This document shows positions 23,690 to 29,750 of a DNA stretch of 34,452 nucleotides, in pieces. The notes beneath the pieces are model-generated. The model worked only from the letters and a program-made list of their open reading frames with translations. It had not been told where the DNA came from and ran no database searches. How positions within the stretch are numbered: position 1 is the first letter of the stretch; every line of letters begins with the position of its first letter. The stretch comes from JBDKTH01 sp964558295 (GTDB lineage Bacteria > Planctomycetota > Planctomycetia > Pirellulales > Thermoguttaceae): the NCBI GenBank assembly GCA_964558295.1, contig CAZLDQ010000034.1, positions 1 through 34,452 of the forward strand. Reading direction: 5' to 3'. The position numbers and the translations under genes were made by a program.

Positions 23690-24433
23690 ATGATCCGTCG
23701 CAATGCATCGTTGATCCTGGCCATCGCGATTTTCGCCCTGGGCGCCGCCCAGGCTTCGGCGGAGTTGATTGGAGTGGACCCGGCTGCGTATTCGAGTGGG
23801 ACTCTCCTCTACACCGTGAGTGCGCCGCCAAGTTCGACGCTCCCAAACATTCAGCTTTTTGTAAACGCGCAAGACGAGGCATCGCCTTCGTTCGTCGGCG
23901 CTCCAAACGTTATGGTGTGCGATGTCGGTGGGGTGCCCTGCTTTGTGGGAGTAACCTCGACTGGCAATGGGATTGCCGAAAGCTGGCAAGGTGGTTGGGG
24001 GATCGGAAATCCTGGAAACGACGCCGGCTACCAATTGGTGGCTCGGTTTCGGGGAGACGATTTGGCTTTTTTGACAGTGCCTTACGTCGAAGTTGACTTC
24101 CGAGCCAACTCCGATAGCGATTGGGGATGGTTGCGAGCGTGGAACGATAACGGAACTCCTTATGATTTCGCCGATGATACACTGCTTGCCGAGACGATTC
24201 TCGACCTGACGGCTGGATCTGGCACGGCAGGTACGGCAACGCTTCAAGCTGGGGGCACTCACTTTTCGTACGTTACTGCGACGGCCTATGGTTCGGGCGT
24301 GAATGTGCTTATCACCGGAATTCGGTATGGCGATGGTCCCGAGGAGCCCGTCGTCGTTCCCGAGCCAGCAAGCATGATCAGCCTATTGTTAGGTTCTCTC
24401 GGGCTGGTATGGGTTCGTCGGCGGCAGGCTTAG
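23690..24433 (+). CDS. PEP-CTERM sorted secreted protein
   Basis: The 247-residue protein has an N-terminal signal peptide (RNASLILAIAIFALGAAQASA) and a C-terminal sorting signal: VPEPAS, a hydrophobic helix (MISLLLGSLGLVWV) and a basic end (RRRQA). PEP-CTERM proteins are recognised by exosortase, cut and attached to the cell surface or exported with exopolysaccharide. The body is low in Cys and rich in Gly, Ala, Asp and Thr, and I recognise no enzyme domain. No exosortase gene is in the window. No Shine-Dalgarno site precedes the ATG. Confidence 0.85.
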   Translation: MIRRNASLILAIAIFALGAAQASAELIGVDPAAYSSGTLLYTVSAPPSSTLPNIQLFVNAQDEASPSFVGAPNVMVCDVGGVPCFVGVTSTGNGIAESWQGGWGIGNPGNDAGYQLVARFRGDDLAFLTVPYVEVDFRANSDSDWGWLRAWNDNGTPYDFADDTLLAETILDLTAGSGTAGTATLQAGGTHFSYVTATAYGSGVNVLITGIRYGDGPEEPVVVPEPASMISLLLGSLGLVWVRRRQA

Positions 24434-24793
24434 CGAAGCGAATTGCCATACTTCTGTTTCGCTCCACAGTTCATATTGGCGCAGAGCTATTCGGCCTGTC
24501 GTATCTGTGCTGCAGACTCGGCGATCTTGTTTGGCAAGCAAAAGTCCTTTGCCCCTTTTCGTGAAGGACATTGTCCAACAGGTTGTGGACCCTGGATCCG
24601 TTTTTCAGCCGAGACATTGGAACAGGCGGATCTAGCAAGAGAGTCTCTCCGCTTATGTCGCTGCTTCTGAATATTTCCGTTCATTTTGTGGGCGTAGGAT
24701 GCTTGGAATTTGAAACGCCATGTTGCCGTTCTTTGACATGCATCGATTGGTGCTATTCACCTAAAGCACGTCACTCCAGTTAGTTAGGAGTAC

Positions 24794-24818
24794 CCGTTGC
24801 GGAAAGAAGACGGTCGCA
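24794..24818 (+). promoter_or_regulatory. Possible activator site before the first pilin promoter
   Basis: CCGTTGCG (24794-24801) and GGTCGCA (24812-24818) repeat the two parts of the dyad found upstream of the activator gene, with a longer gap between them. The site lies only 8-32 bases upstream of the -24 element, closer than usual for an activator site, so the call is tentative. Confidence 0.3.
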
Positions 24819-24824
24819 TTGTGT

Positions 24825-24841
24825 TTGGCGCGATAGTTGCA
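24825..24841 (+). promoter_or_regulatory. Sigma-54 promoter of the pilin array
   Basis: TTGGCGCGATAGTTGCA matches the consensus YTGGCACGNNNNTTGCW with one change (A to G in the -24 block). GG (24827-24828) and GC (24839-24840) have the required 10 bases between them. Transcription should start near 24852, about 60 bases before the GTG of pilin 1. Confidence 0.75.
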
Positions 24842-24910
24842 TGTTATTAGACGGTTTATTGTTGCATGGCCGACAATCGCGTGTAAGCACAGCTTGACAG
24901 GAGGGGAAAC

Positions 24911-25282
24911 GTGAGGTGTGTCTTTAATAGATGGCGTCCGACGGATCGTGGCGTGCTCACCTTCGAGTGGGTGTTGTTAATCACGCTCCTCGTAATTGGA
25001 ATCGTCGGCGGGCTTAGCGCGGTACGCGATGCACTGATTACCGAACTGGGCGACGTAACCGAAGGAATGATCTCGCTGGATCAGTCGTACAGTGTCTTGG
25101 ATCCGTGGGATATCCAAGTTCCGAACTGTGAAATCGACAGTGCGTCTGGTTCTAGCTACCAGGATGCGGCTGGCATGAGCCAGGCCCGTAGCCGCACTTC
25201 GAGGTTCCAAGATTCCATCTGGCAATGCTCCAGCCAAGCAGAGAACCCACGTCCGGTTTTCACGCCGCCGCCGCCTCCGTGA
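24911..25282 (+). CDS. Flp-type pilin 1
   Basis: The 123-residue protein is a Flp/Tad pilin precursor. A short basic leader ends in Gly, and the mature part begins VLTFEW with Glu at +5, as in all Flp pilins, followed by a hydrophobic helix (VLLITLLVIGIVGGLSAV). Position +6 is Trp where classic Flp pilins have Tyr. The globular part has two Cys (PNC and WQC) that could form a disulfide, and a Pro-rich tail. It starts with GTG after GGAGGGG. It is the first of five related genes and is directly downstream of the sigma-54 promoter. It is less similar to pilins 2 and 3 than these are to each other. Confidence 0.85.
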   Translation: MRCVFNRWRPTDRGVLTFEWVLLITLLVIGIVGGLSAVRDALITELGDVTEGMISLDQSYSVLDPWDIQVPNCEIDSASGSSYQDAAGMSQARSRTSRFQDSIWQCSSQAENPRPVFTPPPPP

Positions 25283-25434
25283 TCGACGCACGGATTTATT
25301 CAGGCTGTGTGAACCGTTGGGCTTGCCAGCTGCTCCGCGTGCGGGCTGAAGGCCGAGGGATTCTTTCAGCGAAGGGCAGAGTCCTTGTTCTTCGGTCGCC
25401 CTCCGCGAGGCAACCATTCTTCACCCGCTTTTGT

Positions 25435-25518
25435 CGTTCGGCCCAACGGGCCAATCGTTCTCTTGCCGTCACGGTATGTTCCGCCTGCACCTGCGAACCG
25501 AAACGGTTGGGCCGAACG
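25435..25518. repeat. 13-bp perfect inverted repeat, 58-base interior
   Basis: CGTTCGGCCCAAC (25435-25447) pairs with GTTGGGCCGAACG (25506-25518). No transposase frame lies between the arms, so it is not an intact insertion sequence. Confidence 0.75.
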
Positions 25519-25704
25519 GCGAAACACGGGAAAACCGGCGGGGGGGTGAACGCCTTCTGCAACCAGGACGTTGTCCTTCGGCGCGTGAACTGCCGCCCCG
25601 TCGGATCGCAAAGACTCAGCTACGCCATCGTCTCGCCTCCGGAGTGCGTCAGGGGGCTTGACGCGTTTCAGAAGATGAACACCCGCGATGAAGCCTTCTC
25701 GAAA

Positions 25705-25728
25705 CCATGTTTACAAGATAAAACATGG
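25705..25728. repeat. Hairpin CCATGTTT/AAACATGG
   Basis: A perfect 8-bp stem with an 8-base loop (ACAAGATA), in the spacer before pilin 2. No T run follows, so it does not look like a terminator. Confidence 0.6.
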
Positions 25729-25956
25729 CCATACGCGTACGGGTTTGGCGTACGGGAAAGGCTTTCGCGTAAGTGTAGAAGGGGCAACGACTAACTGCGA
25801 CGATGCCCGCAAGGGGATAAGGTTCTCCAACGTTGGTATGAGAAGTGCTTTGAAGCCTGAGCACGTCTTGCCACGTTTGGGCACAGTGGTAATGTGTCGG
25901 CCTGGTGTAGGGCTGACGGCGTGATTTCCGTAGTGCTTGGCACAAGGAGTAACAGC

Positions 25957-26310
25957 GTGAAGAGTTTGTTCAACCGAGTTTGGCGGGAGGACGAAGGCGT
26001 GTTGACCTTCGAGTGGATCCTCCTCATCACCGTACTTGTGATCGGCATCGTGGGTGGCCTCAGCGCCGTCCGTGACGCAATGCTCACCGAACTGGGCGAC
26101 GTCGTCGAAGCGATGATCTCGCTTGACCAGTCGTACAGCATTCTGAGCCCGTGGGACATTCGCACGCCCGATTGCGCGATCGACGGCGCTTCGAATTCGT
26201 CCTACCAGGACAGCGCTGGCATGGCCCAGTCGCGTGTCGAGGGTGGCCGAAACCAGGCGGCAATTGGTGGGTGCAGCGTGGACGGCACTGGCGAAAATCC
26301 GGTCTACTAG
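25957..26310 (+). CDS. Flp-type pilin 2
   Basis: The 117-residue precursor starts with GTG, seven bases after AAGGAG; the frame extends upstream to 25894 but this start is far better. Leader MKSLFNRVWREDEG, then mature VLTFEW with Glu at +5 and a hydrophobic helix, then SLDQSYS and a Ser/Asp-rich globular part with two Cys (PDC, GGC). It is nearly identical to pilin 3 apart from an eight-residue variable stretch (EGGRNQAA here) and the last two residues. The leader shares about 50 bases with that of pilin 3. It should be processed by the peptidase encoded at 27749 and assembled by the TadABC machinery. Confidence 0.85.
   Translation: MKSLFNRVWREDEGVLTFEWILLITVLVIGIVGGLSAVRDAMLTELGDVVEAMISLDQSYSILSPWDIRTPDCAIDGASNSSYQDSAGMAQSRVEGGRNQAAIGGCSVDGTGENPVY
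26020..26240 (+). repeat. 221-bp block identical in pilins 2 and 3 (copy 1)
   Basis: Base-for-base identical to 26589-26809, including silent sites, although the 62 bases before it differ at seven or so positions and the codons just after it also differ. A second identical block of 42 bases follows at 26259-26300 (copy at 26828-26869). Confidence 0.95.
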
Positions 26311-26318
26311 TCGAATTG

Positions 26319-26360
26319 GTTCACACCAACGGGCGTGCCTGACACGTCCTCGGTGTGAAC
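26319..26360. other. Long hairpin between pilins 2 and 3
   Basis: Outer stem of nine perfect pairs (GTTCACACC / GGTGTGAAC) and inner stem of seven pairs with one G-U (GGGCGTG / CACGTCC), loop CCTGA. No T run follows. It may protect or process the pilin mRNA. Confidence 0.7.
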
Positions 26361-26525
26361 GCACATGTGGTCTCTGCGCAATCCTTGCATAGGGTGCCCA
26401 CTACGGAAGTCGAAATTGGTGGGTAGATGGGTTGCGTGGGGAGGTGTGAGTCGAATTTGCAAGCGTCGGCCCAGTGTAGGGTCGGCGGACTCATTTTGCT
26501 AGTGCTTGGCACAAGGAGTTGTAGC

Positions 26526-26879
26526 GTGAAGAGCTTGTTTAACCGCGTCTGGCAGGAGGACGAAGGTGTGTTGACCTTCGAGTGGATTCTCCTCATCACC
26601 GTACTTGTGATCGGCATCGTGGGTGGCCTCAGCGCCGTCCGTGACGCAATGCTCACCGAACTGGGCGACGTCGTCGAAGCGATGATCTCGCTTGACCAGT
26701 CGTACAGCATTCTGAGCCCGTGGGACATTCGCACGCCCGATTGCGCGATCGACGGCGCTTCGAATTCGTCCTACCAGGACAGCGCTGGCATGGCCCAGTC
26801 GCGTGTCGATGGCGGCAAGGACCAAGGGGCAATTGGTGGGTGCAGCGTGGACGGCACTGGCGAAAATCCCAGCCTCTAG
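26526..26879 (+). CDS. Flp-type pilin 3
   Basis: The 117-residue precursor is the near-twin of pilin 2: leader MKSLFNRVWQEDEG, mature VLTFEW with Glu at +5, the same helix and globular part. The variable stretch reads DGGKDQGA and the end is PSL. It starts with GTG after the same GGCACAAGGAGT leader box. All N-terminal leader changes but one are silent, so both copies are under selection to stay functional. Confidence 0.85.
   Translation: MKSLFNRVWQEDEGVLTFEWILLITVLVIGIVGGLSAVRDAMLTELGDVVEAMISLDQSYSILSPWDIRTPDCAIDGASNSSYQDSAGMAQSRVDGGKDQGAIGGCSVDGTGENPSL
26589..26809 (+). repeat. 221-bp block identical in pilins 2 and 3 (copy 2)
   Basis: Second copy of the block at 26020-26240, offset by exactly 569 bases, the distance between the two pilin starts. 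Confidence 0.95.
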
Positions 26880-26903
26880 TCACGTGGATTTCGGCACAGA
26901 CTT

Positions 26904-26936
26904 CTCCGCGGTACGGTTTGACGCCGTACCGCGGAG
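26904..26936. other. 13-bp perfect hairpin between pilins 3 and 4
   Basis: CTCCGCGGTACGG (26904-26916) pairs fully with CCGTACCGCGGAG (26924-26936) around the loop TTTGACG. It is the strongest dyad in the window. No T run follows, so partial termination or mRNA stabilisation is likelier than full termination. Confidence 0.85.
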
Positions 26937-27024
26937 TGTCTCCCCTGCGGAATGAGACCGTAACGGGATGGAAGAGCGGAAGGATTTGTGTTGGCGGCAC
27001 GCTTCTGGAACTAGGAAACGCAAC

Positions 27025-27351
27025 GTGAATACACACTGTCGGCGGGTTCGCAACAAACGGCGAGGCGTCTTGACTTTCGAGTGGATCCTCCTGATCACCG
27101 TCCTGGTCGTTGGGATCGTCGGCGGCGTGTCGGCCGTCCGGGATGCGGTGCTCAACGAAATGGGGGACGTCTGCGGCGCCTTGGTCGCTATCGACCAAAG
27201 CTACACGGTAACCGCCACGGGCAGCGCCAGTCTCGGCAACGCTTTCCAGTTCACCGACTCGCTTCCCAGTTGCACGGGGAATCCCGCCAACCGCCCGACA
27301 AGTTCCCCGAAGGATCAGGGACCGATTGGTGCGTGTGGGAGCGGTAGCTAG
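27025..27351 (+). CDS. Flp-type pilin 4
   Basis: The 108-residue precursor has a basic leader ending RRG, mature VLTFEW with Glu at +5, and the helix ILLITVLVVGIVGGVSAV. The globular part differs from pilins 1-3: NEMGDVCGALVAIDQSYTVT, then a Ser/Thr/Asn-rich end with PSC and GACG, giving three Cys in the mature part. It starts with GTG. This and pilin 5 share the NEMGD/DEMGD box and are the more diverged members of the array. Confidence 0.82.
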   Translation: MNTHCRRVRNKRRGVLTFEWILLITVLVVGIVGGVSAVRDAVLNEMGDVCGALVAIDQSYTVTATGSASLGNAFQFTDSLPSCTGNPANRPTSSPKDQGPIGACGSGS

Positions 27352-27399
27352 CCACGTCTAGCCGGTTTATACGAGGCGACGAGACTCAGAGGCTTTGCT

Positions 27400-27693
27400 G
27401 TGAAGAGTATCCTGCGACGAATCGGGCGAAACGACAAAGGCGTCCTTACCTTCGAGTGGGTCCTGCTGATCACCGTGGCGGTGATCGGCATTATCGGCGG
27501 CTATTCGGCGATGCGTGACGCGGTGATCGACGAGATGGGCGATATCGCCGATGCCGTGATCTCGGTCGATCAGAGCTTCACGACGACCGCTCCGGCCTGT
27601 TGCCCGAGTGTCGGCAGTTGGGGAACGTTTACCGACGACGATTCGCCATCGACCACCCGCGGCCGGCTGTTCGACGCGAAGAATCAGCCGTGA
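27400..27693 (+). CDS. Flp-type pilin 5
   Basis: The 97-residue precursor has leader MKSILRRIGRNDKG, mature VLTFEW with Glu at +5, and the helix VLLITVAVIGIIGGYSAM. The rest is short, with adjacent Cys residues (ACCPSVG) and an acidic tail. It starts with GTG, 48 bases after pilin 4, and is followed 55 bases later by the prepilin peptidase gene. It may be a minor pilin or the major subunit; expression order alone cannot decide. Confidence 0.82.
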   Translation: MKSILRRIGRNDKGVLTFEWVLLITVAVIGIIGGYSAMRDAVIDEMGDIADAVISVDQSFTTTAPACCPSVGSWGTFTDDDSPSTTRGRLFDAKNQP

Positions 27694-27748
27694 GGAACGT
27701 CGTCGCGATTCGAAACATGTAAATATACGGAACGAAAGGTCAGTCTGG

Positions 27749-28264
27749 ATGGGAATGATGGTCTTCGCAGCAGCCGTAGGGATCTACACCGCCCTGGCGG
27801 CGGTGACAGATGCGCGGATGCACCGGGTTCCCAACTACCTGACCGTGCCGGCCGCCCTGCTCGGCCTGGCCTACCACACGCTCGCACCCAACGGCTTGGG
27901 CCCGCTCATGGCGCTGGCCGGGTTCGGCGTGGGGTTTGCCCTGTTGTTGCTCCCCTGGCTGATGGGCGGTGGGGGGATGGGGGATGTCAAACTGTTGGCC
28001 GCGCTCGGTACGTGGCTCGGGCCGTGGTGGATCTTGATCGCCTTTGCCGTGAGCATGGGCGTAGGGACCACGCTGGCCCTGGCGGTTGTGCTCCACGATA
28101 CGGTCAACCGTGGCGTGGCCAAGACCAGCCGGCGTTTCCTGTTTTCGCGACGTTACGGCCCCGCGCCCAAGAAGCGGCCCGCCCGGGCATTACCGTTTGC
28201 CGTGCCCGTGGCCGTGAGCACCTGGGGCGTGTTAGCTTGGCTGGTATGCCGCGGAGGGTTTTAG
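27749..28264 (+). CDS. tadV: Prepilin peptidase, TadV/CpaA type
   Basis: The 171-residue membrane aspartyl protease cuts the Gly before VLTFEW in the pilin precursors. The two catalytic Asp are Asp21 (VTDARMHRVPN) and Asp79 (GGMGDVKLL, the GxGD motif), each at a membrane border. The short length without an N-terminal methylase domain is typical of Tad systems. ATG at 27749 after GAAAGG is preferred to the longer frame from 27608, which overlaps pilin 5. The gene lies directly after the pilin array. Confidence 0.9.
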   Translation: MGMMVFAAAVGIYTALAAVTDARMHRVPNYLTVPAALLGLAYHTLAPNGLGPLMALAGFGVGFALLLLPWLMGGGGMGDVKLLAALGTWLGPWWILIAFAVSMGVGTTLALAVVLHDTVNRGVAKTSRRFLFSRRYGPAPKKRPARALPFAVPVAVSTWGVLAWLVCRGGF

Positions 28265-28283
28265 CGAACAAACGCGAGAGAAT

Positions 28284-28299
28284 CCGTTCTGGTCGCAAC
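28284..28299 (+). promoter_or_regulatory. Possible activator site before cpaB
   Basis: CCGTT (28284-28288) followed by GGTCGCAAC (28291-28299) repeats parts of the dyad upstream of the sigma-54 activator gene (20231-20253). It lies about 170 bases upstream of the sigma-54 box, a usual distance for an activator site. Confidence 0.3.
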
Positions 28300-28301
28300 T
28301 T

Positions 28302-28320
28302 CCTCTCCCGGAGGGAGAGG
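28302..28320. other. Hairpin after the prepilin peptidase gene
   Basis: CCTCTCCC pairs perfectly with GGGAGAGG around loop GGA. No T run follows. It may be a weak terminator of the first pilus unit or a dispersed palindrome. Confidence 0.55.
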
Positions 28321-28465
28321 GAGTCTCGAGCTGTTTCAAAGCGGCCTGGGGCACGAAGCAAGCCGGCCGAAGAAAGCGTAGACAAAACACACCATCGCGC
28401 GCGGCTTTTGTTTCCCAAATACATCAAAAACCTTGGATTCCTGCCGCCTTGGCCGAAAAATGGGC

Positions 28466-28482
28466 AAGGCACACAACTTGCA
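28466..28482 (+). promoter_or_regulatory. Sigma-54 promoter of cpaB-cpaE-tadABC
   Basis: AAGGCACACAACTTGCA has GGCAC in the -24 block and TTGCA in the -12 block with exactly 10 bases between GG (28468-28469) and GC (28480-28481). It departs from the consensus mainly just before GG. Transcription should start near 28493, about 100 bases before the cpaB ATG. Confidence 0.65.
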
Positions 28483-28490
28483 TAAGAACT

Positions 28491-28537
28491 GAAGTCCGGA
28501 ATCAGAAGCACGGGTTTCGGACTTCCCGATGTGCTTC
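28491..28537 (+). other. Possible H-type pseudoknot in the cpaB leader
   Basis: Two interleaved perfect dyads: GAAGTCCG (28491-28498) with CGGACTTC (28518-28525), and GAAGCAC (28505-28511) with GTGCTTC (28531-28537). The A-B-A'-B' order is that of a pseudoknot. The predicted transcript start falls two bases into the first arm, so six pairs of stem 1 would remain. The sequence also looks like the degenerate repeats of other spacers, so chance structure is possible. Confidence 0.4.
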
Positions 28538-28595
28538 GAGTTTCGGATCTCCACAAGACAACCTTGTTGCGCAACTGGTTTAGGAGAAGGATCAG

Positions 28596-29681
28596 ATGAA
28601 ACGTATCACCCCGGGAACCGTGACCGTGGCCGTCTTTGCCATCCTGTTTGGATTGGCGTCGGCCTATGCGGCACGCCATTACCTGCAGCAGACGCCGGTG
28701 GCCAAGGCGGCCCCGAAGGCGCCGACCGCGACGATCGTCGTGGCCAAGTACAACTTGCCCAAGTACGCCCGGCTGCGATCCGTCGACGTACAACTGCTCC
28801 AGGTCTCGCCCGATAGTGTCCCGCAAGGGGCCATCAAGTTGGAATCGCGGGCTTTGGGCCGTTTGGTGAAGAACACGGTGATGGCCGGCCAGCCGCTGAT
28901 GGAAGAGGACCTGTTCGGCGTCGGCGAAGTACCGATGCTTGCCGACCAGTTGCCGCCGGGCTATCAGGCCGTAACGCTCTCGGTCGACGCCAACAGCGCG
29001 CTGAACGGGATGATCCAGCCCGAGTCGATCGTCGACGTGGCGATGACCGTCAATAACGACCGGCCCGAGGTCGGCGGTCTGGCCACCTTGACCTTGGTGC
29101 GCGGCATCAAGGTGCTGGCCACCAGTGAGCATCGGTTCAAGGGGGCGCTCGAACAGCCCAGCGAGTTGCGGAACATTACCGTGGCCGTAACCCCCGAGCA
29201 GGCCAACAAGCTGATCCTTGCCCAGCGTTACGGGACCTTGAGCGTTTCACTTCGTAGCACGGTCGACGGTGATCAGGTGGCCCAGCAAAGCGACGAGCAA
29301 CGCAATCTGGTCAACACGCTCGACCTGTTGGGCCTTGCCCCGCCACAAGAGCCGATCGAGCCGGTTCCTGAAGAGGAGCCGACGAAGACTGTCCAGATTT
29401 GGCGCGGCGGCAGCATGACCGAGACGACCTTCGGTGCGTCGGCGATCGAAGAGGCGCTCAACGCCACGGCCGTGGCCGAGGGACGCGAGCCGATCGAAGG
29501 CGTGAAGACCAGTACCCAGCGACCGGCTTCGACGCCGAAGAAGGGCTGCAAGACCTGCGGCAAGAAGGCGCAGAATCAGCCGACCAAAGCCCCGGCACGG
29601 CCGACCGCCGCCGCCCCGACCCAAAACCTGGGTCGGAGCGTGGTCCAGGTGCCGGTGGAAGCCTTGCAGGTGGGTCAATAG
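28596..29681 (+). CDS. cpaB: Tad pilus assembly protein CpaB/RcpC
   Basis: The 361-residue protein has an N-terminal membrane anchor (about 8-27), an SAF domain (about 46-110; TIVVAKYNLPKYARL, VMAGQPLMEEDL) and the RcpC/CpaB beta domain with TVAVTPEQANKLILAQRYGTL as its end mark. It works in the periplasm with the secretin channel. The tail (about 250-361) is Pro/Thr/Lys-rich with an unusual CxxC pair (Cys318, Cys321 in GCKTCGKK). A good AGGAGAAGG site precedes the ATG. In most Tad loci a secretin gene (cpaC/rcpA) follows; here cpaE follows directly after 70 bases. Confidence 0.9.
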   Translation: MKRITPGTVTVAVFAILFGLASAYAARHYLQQTPVAKAAPKAPTATIVVAKYNLPKYARLRSVDVQLLQVSPDSVPQGAIKLESRALGRLVKNTVMAGQPLMEEDLFGVGEVPMLADQLPPGYQAVTLSVDANSALNGMIQPESIVDVAMTVNNDRPEVGGLATLTLVRGIKVLATSEHRFKGALEQPSELRNITVAVTPEQANKLILAQRYGTLSVSLRSTVDGDQVAQQSDEQRNLVNTLDLLGLAPPQEPIEPVPEEEPTKTVQIWRGGSMTETTFGASAIEEALNATAVAEGREPIEGVKTSTQRPASTPKKGCKTCGKKAQNQPTKAPARPTAAAPTQNLGRSVVQVPVEALQVGQ

Positions 29682-29750
29682 CGGGCCCAGTCGCGGCAGG
29701 CAGAGGAATTTTGTTTGAATCGTTTTTTTTGAGAGATCGAGGTGACCCAA

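Larger units (their letters stand above)
24434..24910. other. 477-base regulatory spacer before the first pilin gene
   Basis: No gene is seen. The sequence is clearly AT-richer than the flanking genes. It holds small dyads (GTCCTT/AAGGAC around 24546-24574; CATGT/ACATG around 24719-24740), a possible operator (24794-24818) and a near-consensus sigma-54 promoter (24825-24841). Confidence 0.6.
25283..25956. other. 674-base spacer between pilins 1 and 2 with inverted repeats
   Basis: I find no gene with family features or a good start, though several frames are open by chance. The spacer holds a 13-bp perfect inverted repeat with a 58-base interior (25435-25447 / 25506-25518), an 8-bp hairpin (25705-25728), the 9-base direct repeat GCGTACGGG (near 25735 and 25748), and a leader segment shared with pilin 3 (about 25895-25950). 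A decayed insertion, a small RNA or a dispersed repeat would each fit. Confidence 0.5.
28265..28595. other. 331-base regulatory spacer before cpaB
   Basis: No gene is seen. Contents: a possible activator site (28284-28299), an 8-bp hairpin (28302-28320), an AT-rich stretch, a sigma-54 promoter (28466-28482) and a possible pseudoknot (28491-28537). The spacer splits the locus into a pilin/peptidase unit and a cpaB-cpaE-tadABC unit. Confidence 0.6.

Noticed and set aside
25435..25518. Insertion sequence bounded by 13-bp inverted repeats
   Set aside because: Only 58 bases lie between the arms, with no transposase and no target duplication seen. I keep it only as an inverted repeat.
25225..25794. 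189-codon plus-strand open frame between pilins 1 and 2
   Set aside because: It begins inside pilin 1 in another frame, has no recognisable feature and runs through the inverted repeats.
25939..25952. TTGGCACAAGGAGT before pilin 2 (and its copy before pilin 3 at 26507) as a sigma-54 promoter
   Set aside because: The -24 half looks right, but the bases 10 after GG are AA or TG, not GC. The box overlaps the ribosome site and is too close to the start codon. It is better read as a conserved translation leader.
24911..27693. CRISPR-like repeat array in the pilin region
   Set aside because: The repetition is of whole coding genes hundreds of bases long, with no short regular repeat and spacer units and no cas genes.
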